Assembly: GCF_004193775.1 (NCBI RefSeq)
Contig: NC_041008.1
Coordinates: 8,634,731-8,698,730 of the forward strand
Reading direction: 5' to 3'
DNA: 64,000 bases
Source of the DNA: Glycine soja
Taxonomy: Eukaryota > Streptophyta > Magnoliopsida > Fabales > Fabaceae
The position numbers and the translations under genes are program-made. How positions within the stretch are numbered: position 1 is the first letter of the stretch; each line of letters starts with the position of its first letter. The notes beneath the pieces were generated by a model. The model worked only from the letters and a program-made list of their open reading frames with translations, was not told where the DNA came from and made no database searches. Below, one piece after another: positions 37,676 through 50,842 of this stretch.

Positions 37676-39112
37676 CTTCAAAGTCGCCAGAATGGAACAA
37701 AATCCGAGTCATCTCCGGCGCCAACCACCATGCCATTGAGATGGAGATATCTGGCGTCACCGAAAGGCTCCGCGTCATGCTTAAAATTTTTGTATTCTCG
37801 TATTGCATAGTTATAATGTTCGAAAATGATTTGTTGGTCATTTTGAATTCATTATGTTTTACAATTATTTTATATTTATACATTAACTTTTAAAAAATTT
37901 ATTATGATATTTTAAATTTTTAAAATGTCTTATTTTAATCATTTTTTCTTATCTCTCTTAGCAAATGTAAATGTCAGGTTGACATTTGAATTCAAAAATA
38001 ATTAATTAATATAATAATGGTTTTTAATTGTTATTATCTTTATTTTATTTTTAAAATTATAAATTAATTTATTTTTGTTTTTGATTCAAGACCCAATCAT
38101 CATCAAACACAAAAGGAGAACTCGAATCAACCACCCTATCTACATAAGAATTATGTTCTCATCATCATGGTGTTATCAAATTTTGAATAGTATAAGTAAG
38201 ATTCTAATGACATTTTTTAAGGATCAGATCTGAAATCCACTTTCATCAATCCTCTTTTTCCTTGAGATCTGAAACCAAACCTAAAGCATAGCATGTTGGC
38301 AAAGGAATTTGTTCTTGTAACTACATCTCACTTAGGGTTTACAAGACCTAGTCCAAAAGTATTCAGCTGAGATTGTAGAAATGTAATCTATCTTCTTTGC
38401 TCTAATTAGGGGTTCTTCTTGGTGAGGGTCCCTTCTCTTTCAGATGATTGTTACTCATAACTTAATTACCTATTTATTTTGTCATTAAGGGTGTCCCATA
38501 ACGATGCTCCCTTTATGGCCATTGCGACCTGGGGGTACTAAACATGACCTAACAAAAATGGTAGTAAAAGCGGTCAGAGACTGACTAAGGATAAGTATCT
38601 AGGATGAATCATGGGTCAATAGATAGGCGACTAAATGGGATCACTGGATGGATGACCTAGAGATGTACAGAGTTCTCAAGTCTCATGTTGACAATGTGAG
38701 GAGGCTTGAGTTCCTACTCGATCAATAGATGACGGAAAAGAATACATATAGTGTGTCTGGTTGCGTATCGCGTCCCACAAGATTCACGTCTAATTCCCAC
38801 GTTAAAGGAGAAGCTACTCTCTGTAGCTTCAGATTATCACGTATTTGATCCACGTTTTTGGAGGTTGGACGTGGATCCAAACACACTAATAGTCCTATGC
38901 CCTCAAGCGAATAATGCAAAGAGGCTTGAGGTCTTACTCAGTCGGCTGATAACCAAGAAGGATACACAACCCTCCGACCTCAAACGCATAATACGAGGAG
39001 GCTTGAGGTCCTGCTCGATCGAAAAACGACCAGAAAGGGTACAAAATCCAAATCGAAAATGCAGTGCAACAGCAATTTCGCAGCTTGAGCACAAAGCACG
39101 AATGCCTTGAGG
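37676..39112. other. Repeat-bearing interval between two PPR fragments
   Basis: AT-rich sequence to about 38300, then a more GC-balanced stretch (38450-39110) that contains the GAGGCTTGAG repeat and could derive from a larger transposon. No protein domain is recognised. Confidence 0.45.
38690..39050. repeat. Degenerate repeat with GAGGCTTGAGGTCCTACTCG motif
   Basis: GAGGCTTGAGTTCCTACTCG begins near 38700, AGAGGCTTGAGGTCTTACTC near 38921 and GAGGCTTGAGGTCCTGCTCG near 38997. Each is followed by GATC/GTCG-like bases and a GGATACA or GGGTACA word. The second and third copies are about 75 bases apart, and the first is about three such units further left. Confidence 0.65.
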
Positions 39113-39250
39113 AAAAGGGTAGGTGAAATTATCGGGCTTTTGACCAAAATGCAGCAGTTTGCGGTAGAGAAAAAAGGCCCTCGAGGGAGAGTTGTTGCAA
39201 GTGTAGCCCCTGATCATGATTTGGTCTAAGATGTGTTGGCTATGGGGCAT
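39113..39250 (-). pseudogene. PPR protein fragment, opposite strand
   Basis: The minus strand reads HSQHILDQIMIRGYTCNNSP and SRAFFLYRKLLHFGQKPDNF, then TYPF. This matches the PPR pattern W-MIRGY----P--AF-LY--ML--G-KPDNFTYPF--KAC. The expected continuation (LKACG...) is replaced by PQGIRALCSSC, so homology stops there. It could be part of the same ancestral gene as the plus-strand piece 1.5 kb away, rearranged by inversion. Confidence 0.65.
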
Positions 39251-39579
39251 GTGGGCCGCACTCGGCGAGCTTGGTTGCAAGGTAAGTGTTGCGGCGAAGG
39301 ATTCTTCTCAACGAGAAGACGGAGGAGATGGTGACCTAGATATGTGTAAAGTATAGAGTGAATAAGCATTTTGGTCTCTGTCTTTGTATCCATTTTGTAA
39401 ATTAGTCCCTATCTTTTTGAAATGTAAAAAATAGTCCCTATTTTTGTATAAGTTTTACAAAATAGTCATTACCGTTAGATTTAAAAGTAACGACATTAGT
39501 GAGGTACATTGTTGGCAATTTTAGAAGCTTCTAACAATGGATTCCCTGAAAACTTTGTCAAAGTTTCTCCAATAGAAAA

Positions 39580-40602
39580 GTGAAAGATGCAAGTGTTCCA
39601 TGGGCTTCACTCCCGTCATCTATTGCAAAGTTTGGGAGGGTAAATCTCCCGAAAACACTTTTTTTCCTTCCACTTTTAGCTTTTTTGACTCTTTGTTGTC
39701 AAGTATATATGCTAAATGCTGAAGATAGTTATATGCAATCTTGCAATCTTATAATTTTCATTGACTCTTTTTTTCCTTCCACTTTTAGCGGCTTCACTCC
39801 CATGTTTTCTGCCCATATTAAATTATCTCACTCATAGAATCAGCTGTTTGGACAAGAAGTTTTGTGATTGTAATGTTTCATTATTATTTTATATTTTCAT
39901 TTTTGTCATAGGAAGTGATGAAGCAAAGAGATGCCGCACATATGGCTGCAACTGAGGCTATACAAGAAGCTGCTGCTGCAGAGAGTTTGCTGCAATGTCT
40001 AAGGTAAGAATATATTCATATGAACAACTTTACTATGAACTGCTCAATGTCAGATCAGTACATCCCATCATTAGTGTTTCTCAATATGGTAGAGAGGAAG
40101 AAGGGGCGGTTGCGTTCCAAGTCTAAGGTGGAAAGGGAGAGTCCCAAGGGAACCAGCTTCAAGTTCTTCATCGTACATTTGGCAGGGTCATTTTTATTTT
40201 CACGCTTATTTGAAATACATATATGTTTATAAAATTAAATGTGTTCATACTTAGTTTAATAGTGAAAATATTAACAATCTGCGTATATGAAGTTATTAAC
40301 AACAACCAAGACATAAGCTTTAAAACGTGGGTTTGAAAATCTGGGTTTTTTGGGAATTGCGTTGAAGCTTACACATCAAGCGAAGAGTATACACATGCCA
40401 TAAAATGAATAACCATGCCAGCCACAAAAGTAGCATACTAATTGTTTCTGGAAGTGTATACGCAGAGCTTAGTAATTCTGCTAAGGAACAAAACCCGCAG
40501 CTTGCAGTAGAGGAGTTCCTAACTCTTCATGCTAGCCTAAATACTGCAGCCAGAGGTGTTGTTGAATCTGTGGAATTTAGGGATGAGTTTGGTTTTTGCT
40601 GA
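39580..40602 (+). pseudogene. DUF936 family protein, three terminal exons
   Basis: Three blocks join in phase. The first, 39580-39639, reads VKDASVPWASLPSSIAKFGR. The second, 39912-40003, reads [20 protein letters not shown] and [10 protein letters not shown]. The third, 40455-40602, reads [20 protein letters not shown] and [20 protein letters not shown], then a stop. From memory this matches the conserved helical C-terminal part of plant DUF936 proteins, which associate with the cytoskeleton or are uncharacterised. The N-terminal DUF936 region is not found upstream, and the reading stops soon after the last block. The copy is therefore 5'- and 3'-truncated and presumably dead, although the exons themselves are unbroken. 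Confidence 0.75.
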
Positions 40603-43600
40603 GAGAGAGGAATGAGGTTACTCCTGTGAGGGAAATGAAGAACTGTGAGAGGAATGAAATTTTTTTTCAATTCAGCTTAAAGATTTTTCATATGGGTATG
40701 TTTACATGGACAAAAACTTGTTATATGAATTTGTTTACATGAACAAAGACTAAAAACTTATCACGTAAACATATAACTAACCGTGAAAATTAAATTTTAA
40801 AGGTAAAGACTTAGTTACATAATTAAGATAAAAATTATTTTTTATATTTTAAAAAGATAAAGAATAATTTGTAAAATGGATTATGAAAAAAATTGAAGGC
40901 TGTTATGCTTAATTTAAGGAGCAGAGGATGATTTGGACATTCGGAACTCATCTACATCTAACGCTTGATTGAATAATGAAAAAGAAAAAAAAATGGTCAC
41001 TTTGTTGGACTGCATTTGAAATTTTCGTGGGCAACTGAAATGTGGAGTTCCATTGATAGTTGATAGTCTACTGCCAAATCATCAAAGCTTATAAATGACA
41101 AAATTTTAATGGTTTATATTTTTAAAATAAAATAATGATAGTGAAGATTTTTAATTGTGTTTATGTTATTTAATTATTTTAAAATTCAAATTTTAATGGA
41201 ATAATAACGTTGTTAACAAAAATTGAAAAAAAAATATCAAAACACTTTAAAAACTTAAAATATCATAATAAAACTTTTAAAATTTATTATATCAAAATTA
41301 AGTAATTGTAAAATATAATAAACTAAAAGTGGCATTAAAAAAAATTATGAGTTTTAATTTTTTATTTGTTCAATGTTCAGTTTTTATCAGTGCAAACACA
41401 TTATACCGCGCGCGATTGACACAAACTAACGCAGACGGTTTCAACAAATTTAAATTTGGAGGATCTGGATAAAAAGTAACTCAAATTTAAGAAATTTAAA
41501 ACATATTTAGAGACTTATTAATTTTTAAGTGTGAGAAAATAACAGTAAAATTAGGAGCTTTAAAAAAAAGTAAAAATATTTTTTTATTCATAAAACCATA
41601 TTTAAAGCTAATTGTTTAATAAGTTGTTTATTTTAAAATATTTTTACTTAATCTTTTTTACCATTGAAGGGGGTATATTTGTCATATTGAATTGCTTAAA
41701 ATTAAATTTTGGTTGCTTAGAAGTAAAAAAATAATTTTTTTTATCAAGAATCATTTAAAGAAATAATTTAAAAGTGGTTTAAAACTATATCATTAAAGCA
41801 AAATATATGAGCTAGTTAACTGTAATGTGATATTGTATGAAGCAATATATGATAAAGTACTCAGAATAAATTGGTTAAATTGTACCGTTGGAGATATTCT
41901 AGGAACACGAGTTACCCCTTTATTAGAATACTTAATAATAAAAGTTGTATAAATATTAATACTAAATAATTTTTTCTTCTAGAGAGCCACTGCCTTATGT
42001 TTACTTCATCCCTGGATGCATAAATATTTTTTGAGGATAACCATTGTAAAATTTCAATGCGGACAAGAATTACTCGATAATATAAATTGTAATAATTTAA
42101 GTGTTCATGATTACATATTACATAAATCATTATTTAAGAAATAGTATCTGTTCATATTACATATTACATTTTTCTTCCTCAATAATTGTTAATACTTTCA
42201 TAAATGTATAAAATAAAATAGTTAAGTAGTTAGAGGGTTCTTTTGAGGCTATTACAAATCCGTATCTGTTCATATTTAAGAAAAGTGAAAGATGTCAAAA
42301 ACTCAAAAGCAATAAAGAAAAATTAATGATCGAAGAGGAGAACAAGTTTAAAAATATGGTGTCAGATTTTTCAATTAAGTAGTATCGGGTTAGTTTTAAA
42401 TGCTGTCTTCTATTTTTTAAAAAAATCCTTATTTTTTATACAACATTATCTATTTGTCTCAATGTTATTAATATCTTGGATGAAATATGTTTGAGTGCGG
42501 TTAAAATTTAAAAAATATCAATTCCGTTTTGATAAAAAAAATTCACATTAATTTAGTTTCTACAAAAATAAAACATATTTTTGTTAATTTTAAGTGATAA
42601 TTTTATAGATAATTTATTAACGTGGTTAACAAACTTAATTATTTTTCCTCTCTATTTTTTCAAGACACTCAAAAGACAATAAAACTCATTATTATTTCAT
42701 TTTTCTCTTTAATTTCACCACACAAAAATTATCCTAGAAGAAACAAAAAAATTACAATTTTGGAGGATCTTTAGTTGCCATAATTATTTAATTCACATTA
42801 AAGATTTAAATGTCCCATATTATTTAATTGATTTGTAATCAAATTATTATTTATTAGTTATGTTATATTATCATTTAACAAATTCATCACTTACCACTAT
42901 GGACATGGACTAAGGTAAAAATATATTTTATTTTTATATGGATTAAATTAATAAAAAAAATTTATAAGGACAAAATTAATATTTTTTATTTCAAACATAT
43001 TTTACCATAATATCTTTATACGTCACAATAATGTCATTAATTATATTTACTCACATAATAACAACAGTGCTAAGAGTATGCTAAAAATATTATATATTTA
43101 TAGTATAAATTATATATCATTTAATCATAAATTATGATAAAAAAATTTGTTTTGCGGTAAATACTTTAATTTATGTATTTAAAGTGTAAAATAGTTTACG
43201 TATTTGTCAAAGTAAAACTTTTGTATAGTACACATAAATTATAATAATTTATATGGATAAATGTAATGAAAATTTATTTATATCGTAGTTATAATATTTG
43301 TTCTATTTTTTATGCATTATAATAAAATAAAAAAAATATTTTGCATAATAAAGAAATTTTAATAATTATAACATACATTTCTAAGAAAATATACTGTAAA
43401 CCAAACATGTCTTAATTATTTCTAAAAATATAAAAAATGTTCTCATGAATTTTAAATATTAACCAAACATGTTTTTCTTTATAAAAAATACTTATGAATA
43501 TTATTCCCGAGAATGAAACAAAGAAACCATGAAGTAAATGTTCCCTGAGAGTGTACATATTGTTGACTTAAAGTGTATTAGGTTTAGGTTACATTTAGTT

Positions 43601-44918
43601 TTTTGTTTAATTGTCTTGAACGTACGTTTGTCTTACTAATTAAACTCAATCTCGTGATATATTTAATTTGTGTTCGATAATTCACTTATGTGTGATTTCA
43701 AACCATGTTTTAAATGAAAACAATATTAGGAATATTTTTAAAACTTATGTTTCAAAATGAAGTGAATTCAAACATACAATCTGCAAACTTCAATTTTTAG
43801 GAACTAATTTTATATATTTTTGTGCTAAAAAATACATTCAACAATATATAAAAAAAACTCATTATTTAAGAAAAGGACATAACTATAAAAGACGCCAAAA
43901 GAAATTATGAAGAAATGGTTGAACACAAAAAGAATATAATTAATGTCTACTATTAGCTTCTTTCAAAACAAAATTATTTCCTCTATAGTAATTTCTCTTT
44001 TAAAAGATGTACCAAAAAAAAATCTCTTTAAAAGCAAGGCATTGATATATAAGGTAGAAGACAAACACACATTTATAAATTGACCTAAGAATTCAACAAT
44101 ATAGAAATGGTAATGTAATCTTTTTAACATATTTTTTATATTTTTACTATCATTTTTTTAAAAAGGTAAACTTATTTTAGAAAGTGATCTGTTTTGTTCC
44201 TTTTAAAACTAATATAGTTAATAAACGTATTATTAGAAAAATAAGCTCGCGGGTAGATTTTCTCTGATTTAATTAACAATTATGCAACTCCTTTGTTGCT
44301 AACATTGCACCAATCTCATCATACACGCATAAACTTGTATCTTTATAATAAGATGATAATGACACGATGTTGCAAAAGAAAGTAGATTATTCAACTATTG
44401 TATTTTAATGCAAAGCAAAATTTTCCACTGGTCTTAGTCCTTTCCCTCAGAAATTTCTTCCCATGCCGTATGTGCAAGCAATGGGCCTTCCAACTAGCAA
44501 TTAAGCCAGTTAGTAGCACCTGCCAACGCGCTTCTTGTTACTGAAGGGGAATGCCCCACGCAACTTCTCAATTCATCTTAGCTGTGTCTTATACCCTTAT
44601 TTATAATTATAATATACAATGAAATATTGAAATGAATGCATCATATCAACTTTCAACCACCAAACAAACCCTTATGCATGCCACCCTCTCCTTAACCACT
44701 TTCCATCCATCACAATAAAGCAACAAGCACACGTTTCTGCATTTGTGCTTGTCACACCCCATACCCCACATTCTATATATACTATAACCTATCCACATCC
44801 CACGTTGCTTGACTAATTTTTATTTCTCCCACTCACCCTTTCACACCATTCCACAGGCACCTCTTCACATCATCAAATAGTTATCCATATTCTTGTATTC
44901 CCCAAAAATTCAAATGAA

Positions 44919-44951
<33 letters not shown>

Positions 44952-45695
44952 GAATCCTCTATCTAGTATCTATCAAATGAATTTTGGCGACAATGATTAA
45001 AATATTACTAGACAACAGCCCCCCAAAGCTGACCATAGCACGCCCTATGAAGGTTCTTAAGATTCTTTCTTTATTATTGCTAGTATTGTTTTTCTCATTG
45101 GACTAATGACCCATTACCGGATGTACAAATAATAATATTCAACCTTGTCTTTTGACTGTAAAAGAAAATACCATGTATAAAGTATGAACAATATTTCTTT
45201 TCATATAATCCAATAGGCGACACCTGCAAATAGGGGCACCCACAAAAAATATATTTTACAAGATTCCAAAGATAAATCCTCAAATTCCTCCACCATTCCA
45301 ATTACAAAAGGAGGAGCTGAGTTTCAAATTACATATAAGTTACAGACTCTCCATGAAACTCACATGAAAGTTTCAATCTAAAAGACCCCATCATATAAAA
45401 CCTAACAAGAGAGAAGAACAAGACTTTTTGCTTGCGTTTTTCTTTTCTCCTTGATGTGTCCCCCTTTTTTTATTATTCTTCAAAAAGGATAAAACTAAGA
45501 ATATAAAATTCCCACCTTCTCTCAATTATACATGACACCTTAATTAACTCATGAACAACGGTATATACATATAGATATAATACAATAAGATTGAAATTAA
45601 GATTAGCTCCTCAGTTCCAAAAATCTCCTCTGCTCTTAGAACTTTGGTGATTCTTTAATCCTCTTTTCTTTTCTTTTTCTTTGTTTAAAATTGAA
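40603..45695. other. AT-rich intergenic DNA
   Basis: No gene recognised over 5 kb. It contains an (AAT)n tract at 44919-44950. A promoter-like TATATATACTATAA lies near 44775 on the plus strand, followed by a pyrimidine-rich leader-like stretch but no open frame. The last 300 bases are the 3' UTR of the next gene. Confidence 0.5.
44919..44950. repeat. (AAT)n microsatellite
   Basis: About ten trinucleotide units. Confidence 0.9.
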
Positions 45696-46575
45696 TTAAG
45701 CAACAGCAGAAATGCTGCAGTTGCGCCTATCCCTGCTGAGGCAATCAAAACCTTCAATCCTCACTGCTGCTGGGGTGTGACCAAACTTCATCCTAACACA
45801 GCCTCTTGCTGAGGAAGATGGTGAAGGGGGTGCCAAGGAAAATGAACCAAAACTCTCATTACCATTACTACCAAATTGCTCATCTTGGATCACAGGGTTT
45901 GAAGCCCTGCTAGGTGGAGATCCACAGAAAAATGGCGGTGATGAAGCCACTTGCCCCCCAGATCTCTGCAAAACAATCAAATTGAAGCAATCATTCGTCA
46001 GATTTCACATTTCTTTCAATCAACAACAACATCTAAACCACATGATAGAGATGTTGGCATCTCTATTCCCTAGCAATCAACACCAAAATTAAAACTTCAT
46101 ATTTGTTACATCTTTGAGGAATCACACGAACCAACCAATTTTTTCATATATATTTTTCATTTAAAATATTTTGGGGAAAAATTAAACAATTTTAAAGAAA
46201 AAAAAACTCTTTTCAACATGAAGATTGAGACAAAAAATAACCTTGGGGAGAATAATGTCCATAAGCTCAGCCCCAACTCCTGAATCTTCAATTTCTGATT
46301 GGTAGCTGTATGAGTAAAAAAAATATATAAAGTCAGAAATTTTACAAAATAAATTGATTGAAAAAATTCAACAAAAATAAAGGTATGATGTAATTTTTTA
46401 GGAAAAAGTAGGGTGAATACTTGATAAAGGGTGGCCTCAAGGGTCTGATGTGGTTATCAAAGGTTGAGTGGTTCAACAGGCCCAATCTTCGAGGTTTAGG
46501 GCACACCACAGATTCCATCCTCATCTCCTCACAGCTTGTCAAGGCCTTCTTCTGCTGATAACCACACTGATTCAT
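45696..46575 (-). CDS. Conserved plant-specific protein of unknown function (At1g68490/At1g13390-like)
   Basis: Three coding exons (46575-46421, 46305-46242 and 45965-45696) join in phase and give 162 residues. The protein begins MNQCGYQQKKALTSCEEMRM, then VVCPKPRRLGLLN. The middle exon ends ELMDIILPK. The last exon has PPFFCGSPPSRASNPVIQDE, a serine/proline run (APPSPSSSARG), then CVRMKFGHTPAAVRIEGFDC and LSRDRRNCSISAVA at the C-terminus. The SPPSRASNP block and the RRNCSISAVA end are near-invariant in the plant family as I remember it. It is sometimes labelled translocase subunit SecA, but nothing here resembles the SecA ATPase. No transmembrane or signal segment is seen. A 5' UTR intron precedes it. 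Function unknown. Confidence 0.85.
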
Positions 46576-46632
46576 CTTTTTTCTCTTTCCCTTCACACCT
46601 CAAAAACAAAAGGATCTCTTGACAAGGAACAC

Positions 46633-46976
46633 CTGCAACACCAAACACAAAACAAATAAATTATTTTCCCCCAGGTTGCTCACAAATCTGAACAAAATTA
46701 AACCATATCTAACAAAATCATTAACCGACACAAATAGAGAAACCACTTTATTCCAAGTTTTTTTTTTCCCTTTTTTTTCCCCCTTGAACTAGAAGAAACC
46801 CACAAAAGCTAAGAATTTGGGGAGTTAACCAAATACACAGAGACCCTTTTGTTAAAAGCCTTCAAATTTAAGGCCTTGCACACAGGAATAAACACAAACA
46901 CCCTAAGCTCAGATTTCAAATCCCTGCAAAGCCAGAAGCTCTCAAAAGTTTGTGTTTTTTTAGAGATAGAAAGTAC
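46633..46976 (-). other. 5' UTR intron of the At1g68490-like gene
   Basis: On the minus strand a donor CTGCTCAG|GTACTTTC (46977/46976) and an acceptor GGTGTTGCAG|GTGTTCC (46633/46632) frame a 344-base intron before the ATG at 46575. The upstream leader exon is rich in GA/TC repeats (47040-47090), as is common in plant leaders. Confidence 0.6.
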
Positions 46977-48426
46977 CTGAGCAGACTCAGAGGCTCCTCT
47001 GAGAGGAAAAGAGGACAGAAAAAAATTGGGTGAATGAATCAGAGGAGCAATGAGAGAGAGAGGGAAAAGAGAAAGAGTTAGTTGGGTATTCATAGAAGGC
47101 CAGAGAAACAAAAAAATAAAAAAAGAAAATGAGAGAGACTGATAGGGTACGAGAAGGGGCAGGGATTATAAGGTGAGACCGCAGTTGTGGAGCGTGTGAT
47201 TGATGATTAGTGGGGGTGGACTTTTGAGTAGGTGAGGTGGACAGGGAAAAGAGATGAGATCCGTTCTGATCCAAAATTAAAGGGACATGGAGTGTATGTG
47301 TTTGTTGTGTTTTTTCCATTTTGGCCTTCCTATATTCATGAACCTCTGTGTTGTCTGTCCTCTTCTCGTACGGTTCATAATAACGAGCACCGCAAATTCA
47401 ATGTAATGTGGTCTCTGATATCAATGGGAAGAAGATGCTGTTTCCTAATCACAGTAAACGTTATTTATTTTTCATATATTCATTCTGCTTTTGAAAGATT
47501 AGACCTATGCTTAACTTTTGTTACCCAGGCAAAAGGGCAGTTAATTAATTATTCTGACGTTTTTTTTTTTACAAACTATATAGTATTTATCAACATGGTA
47601 TTCGCCAACTGATTTGAATTGATTTTGATGAAATCTAAGATCTAATTCAATTAGTTTAGTTTGATTTGATTTTTATAATATTTTTAAAAAAAAAAATTAA
47701 CTCAATCCAATTAATTCATGAATTTTTTAATATAATTCCGATCAACGGATTATCTATTTAAATTTAATTTTTTTATTTTTAAAATTATTATTTTATACTA
47801 CGATTCATCCAAATATTTAATATAATTAACACAGTATTATTAAATATATGAGAGTAATAAAATTGATTCATTTAATATTATTAACATAATATTTTAAAAT
47901 AAATTAATCCAAATTAAAATAAAATATTTTTTAATCAGATTTAGTATAATGATCTAAATCACAATTATTTCTTACAAACTAATTCATGTGATAAGTTTTA
48001 TTGCAATCGGATTTGTTACAATCAGATGTATTGTAACCAAATTTGCTTAAATAAATAAAATATGATCCATTAATATTATAAACATGACACCCAAAATAAA
48101 TATGAAAAAAGTGAAACAAATAAAAATGTACCTAAAAATAATATCTTAAGAAGTTTCAACATTAACAATCCTAATACTAAACACTTGTACTTTCAACACT
48201 TATAATCTCAATATTAGTAATATTTAAAGTTAACTTTTTTTATAGTTCCAACACTTATAGATTTCCAATGTTTTGGGATGTAACTCTTTTTATAAATATT
48301 TAATACAATTAAATACTTAAATTTAAATTTCTAATTCATATGCTCGATAATCTTATTAATTAGAGTTCAATACTTTTTTATTGACAAATTATTCAAATAT
48401 GATACATTATTCTTATGTGTACAGAG

Positions 48427-48430
<4 letters not shown>

Positions 48431-48474
<44 letters not shown>
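48431..48474. repeat. (TA)n microsatellite
   Basis: About 22 uninterrupted TA units. Confidence 0.9.
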
Positions 48475-48477
<3 letters not shown>

Positions 48478-48953
48478 GATATATTTAGTGAAAATAATAC
48501 TCATTTTAAGAATATAAGTACTATAAATTTAATTCAAACAATTATATATGGATGATAAATTTTTTAAAAAAATAGTTAATAATCACATGATGATTTAAAA
48601 AAAAATACATAAATATATATTTGTCTTAATTTTAATTAAGGTTAAAGATGTGTTAAGTTCAACTTCAATTAATTCAACTCGAACTCAATAACAATCTATT
48701 TAGTTCAAACTCAATTTAATTGAAGATTATGAGTGACTTAATTCATATGAGTAGCTTGAATCACATGAACTAAAAATATTTTGACTTATTTTTACACTTA
48801 ATAAATTTTAAAATTATACTTGGGTTACATATATTTTTTAATTAATTATTTATTTTATACAAAATTAATAATATAAATTATATTGTTCAATAAATAAATA
48901 ATTATGAAATTAATTATATAAATTTAATAATTTAAATTATGTTTATATATATG

Positions 48954-48980
48954 TAGAGAGAGAGAGAGAGAGAGAGAGAG
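48954..48980. repeat. (GA)n microsatellite
   Basis: About 13 AG units. Stretches like this can bind BPC/GAGA factors, but there is no gene nearby. Confidence 0.85.
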
Positions 48981-50461
48981 TGAGAGACTTGCTTTGAAAA
49001 ATGAAAATTATAAAGGAAGGTCGCGGGCGAAATTAATAAAAACAACAATTAAAACTTCATCTATATTTTTAACAAAATTATTTGAACTTGACTTCTTCAT
49101 ATAAGGAAATCAGATTTTGATTTTCTAAAAAAATCATTAGAGTTTTTGTTTTCTATAATTTGATTATTAACTTATATATACTTTTACGAAAAAAATATTG
49201 ACTTAATTCTTCTTTCCAGTCTTTATTTTACATTAAAAAAATGTTCGTGGAATATTGAATGAGATTTTCTAATTAATTATCTAATTTCCTAAAATGATGG
49301 TCTTTTTGGCATAGGTTAATGAACTCTCTCATTTTTCTATGAATAAAAGGGGAAAGATCGCCTAGACAAAGCATTAAAATTTGCGAAGAAAAATAATAGT
49401 AGATCAACCAAAATGATATTAGAAAAAAAAAGAAGGAATAACATAAAAAAATTCTCATATGACCATCAAGAGAATAAAACAACTTAGTCAAGACATTAAC
49501 GACTTGATTAGTTTCTCACACAACTTGAAGCCAAAACTACCACCCTTTATTTTAAACAATCTCATAGAATCTATCAACAAGAGTGGAACAAGGTTGATAA
49601 TTGGTACAACCTTTACAAAGAAGATCAATAGCAACATGAGAATCTGATTCAACCGTAAATCTAACTTTTATATATTTATTCTTAATAAAAAAAAAAGTAT
49701 AAGAAATTATTTTAATGAAATTGAAAATAAATTTTGCTTTCGGAATCTATGCTACAGAGAATTATCCTTAAAGTTTATCAACATTTGAAAATAGAAACAA
49801 TCATATTGTTAATTCAAGTAATACCAAACTAGAATCCCTTTAAGCAGCATGTCAAAAAAATTCATTTAGAACGCATCATCAATTTTACTATTTCACAATT
49901 TCTTTACTAACAAACCACTTGAATAACACAATTTGAAATTGAAAATATTTTGCAATTGTACTAATCAAAATCTAGAGTTGATTTATGTCAAGGTAGACAT
50001 AGCTTGGATGAGTTTCACGATTTTATAAGTCAAATTATAGGTATTTTTTATTAAGAGAACATGAGGGGAAACTTGCAAAACAAAATACTCTAACACTCAA
50101 TTACATGAGTGAGTTGAGAATGGAATGAAAAGGGTGAGATAGAAACATGTATTTATAACGTATGATAGGAGTTTTGAGTTCTTAATTGTAGGAATGATTA
50201 AATAACTATTCGATAATTCCTAACTTGTAGGTAATAACTAGTAAATAAACTATAACTTGTAGATAATAACTAGTAAATAATTTATCACTTATAGATAATT
50301 GTTTGCTTATAGATAATTCATTTCTAGTAGATGAGTAAATACCTACAACTTGATAAAAAAGAAATAACAATATTATCATTAAGATTCAAATATATAAATA
50401 TTTGTTATTTGTTAATATTGTGTCAGCACAATAGTCTGACTATTGAGAGACCTACATGTGT

Positions 50462-50527
50462 GCTCTAGTATGAGGGTTAACTAGAAGAATTGACGCTCTA
50501 GTATGAGGGTTAACTAGAAGAATTGAC
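50462..50527. repeat. Perfect 33-bp tandem duplication
   Basis: The 33-base unit that starts GCTCTAGTATGAGGGTTAAC occurs twice back to back with no differences, so the duplication is recent. Confidence 0.97.
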
Positions 50528-50800
50528 GTGCATATTTTAGTGTTATGTCAATTTTATGGACCCCAAACAATACACTAATAGTTTTTCTCAACTAAATTTC
50601 ACATGTCACATGTCTTTGTTAATAATATGAAATTATTAATAATTATTTTCATATTATAAGTATTTATAATGAAAAAAATTAATCCACAATGATTAGTATA
50701 AATAGTAATAACTTGTGTTCTTTAATCAAATGTTTTAAGATTTGAATTTTGATTTATTAAATATGAAATAAATTATATTAGAAGAAGAAAAATATCACAT

Positions 50801-50805
<5 letters not shown>

Positions 50806-50839
<34 letters not shown>
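50806..50839. repeat. (TA)n microsatellite
   Basis: About 17 uninterrupted units. Confidence 0.9.

Positions 50840-50842
<3 letters not shown>

Noticed and set aside
39360..39500. TTTTGGTCTCTGTC / AATAGTCCCTATTTTT repeats, which looked like a transposon end
   Set aside because: They resemble widespread legume repeat remnants, but no paired inverted end or target duplication could be found.
46987..47319. 110-codon minus-strand frame upstream of the At1g68490-like gene
   Set aside because: It overlaps the probable promoter and spliced leader, and its composition is that of a TC-rich leader rather than a protein.
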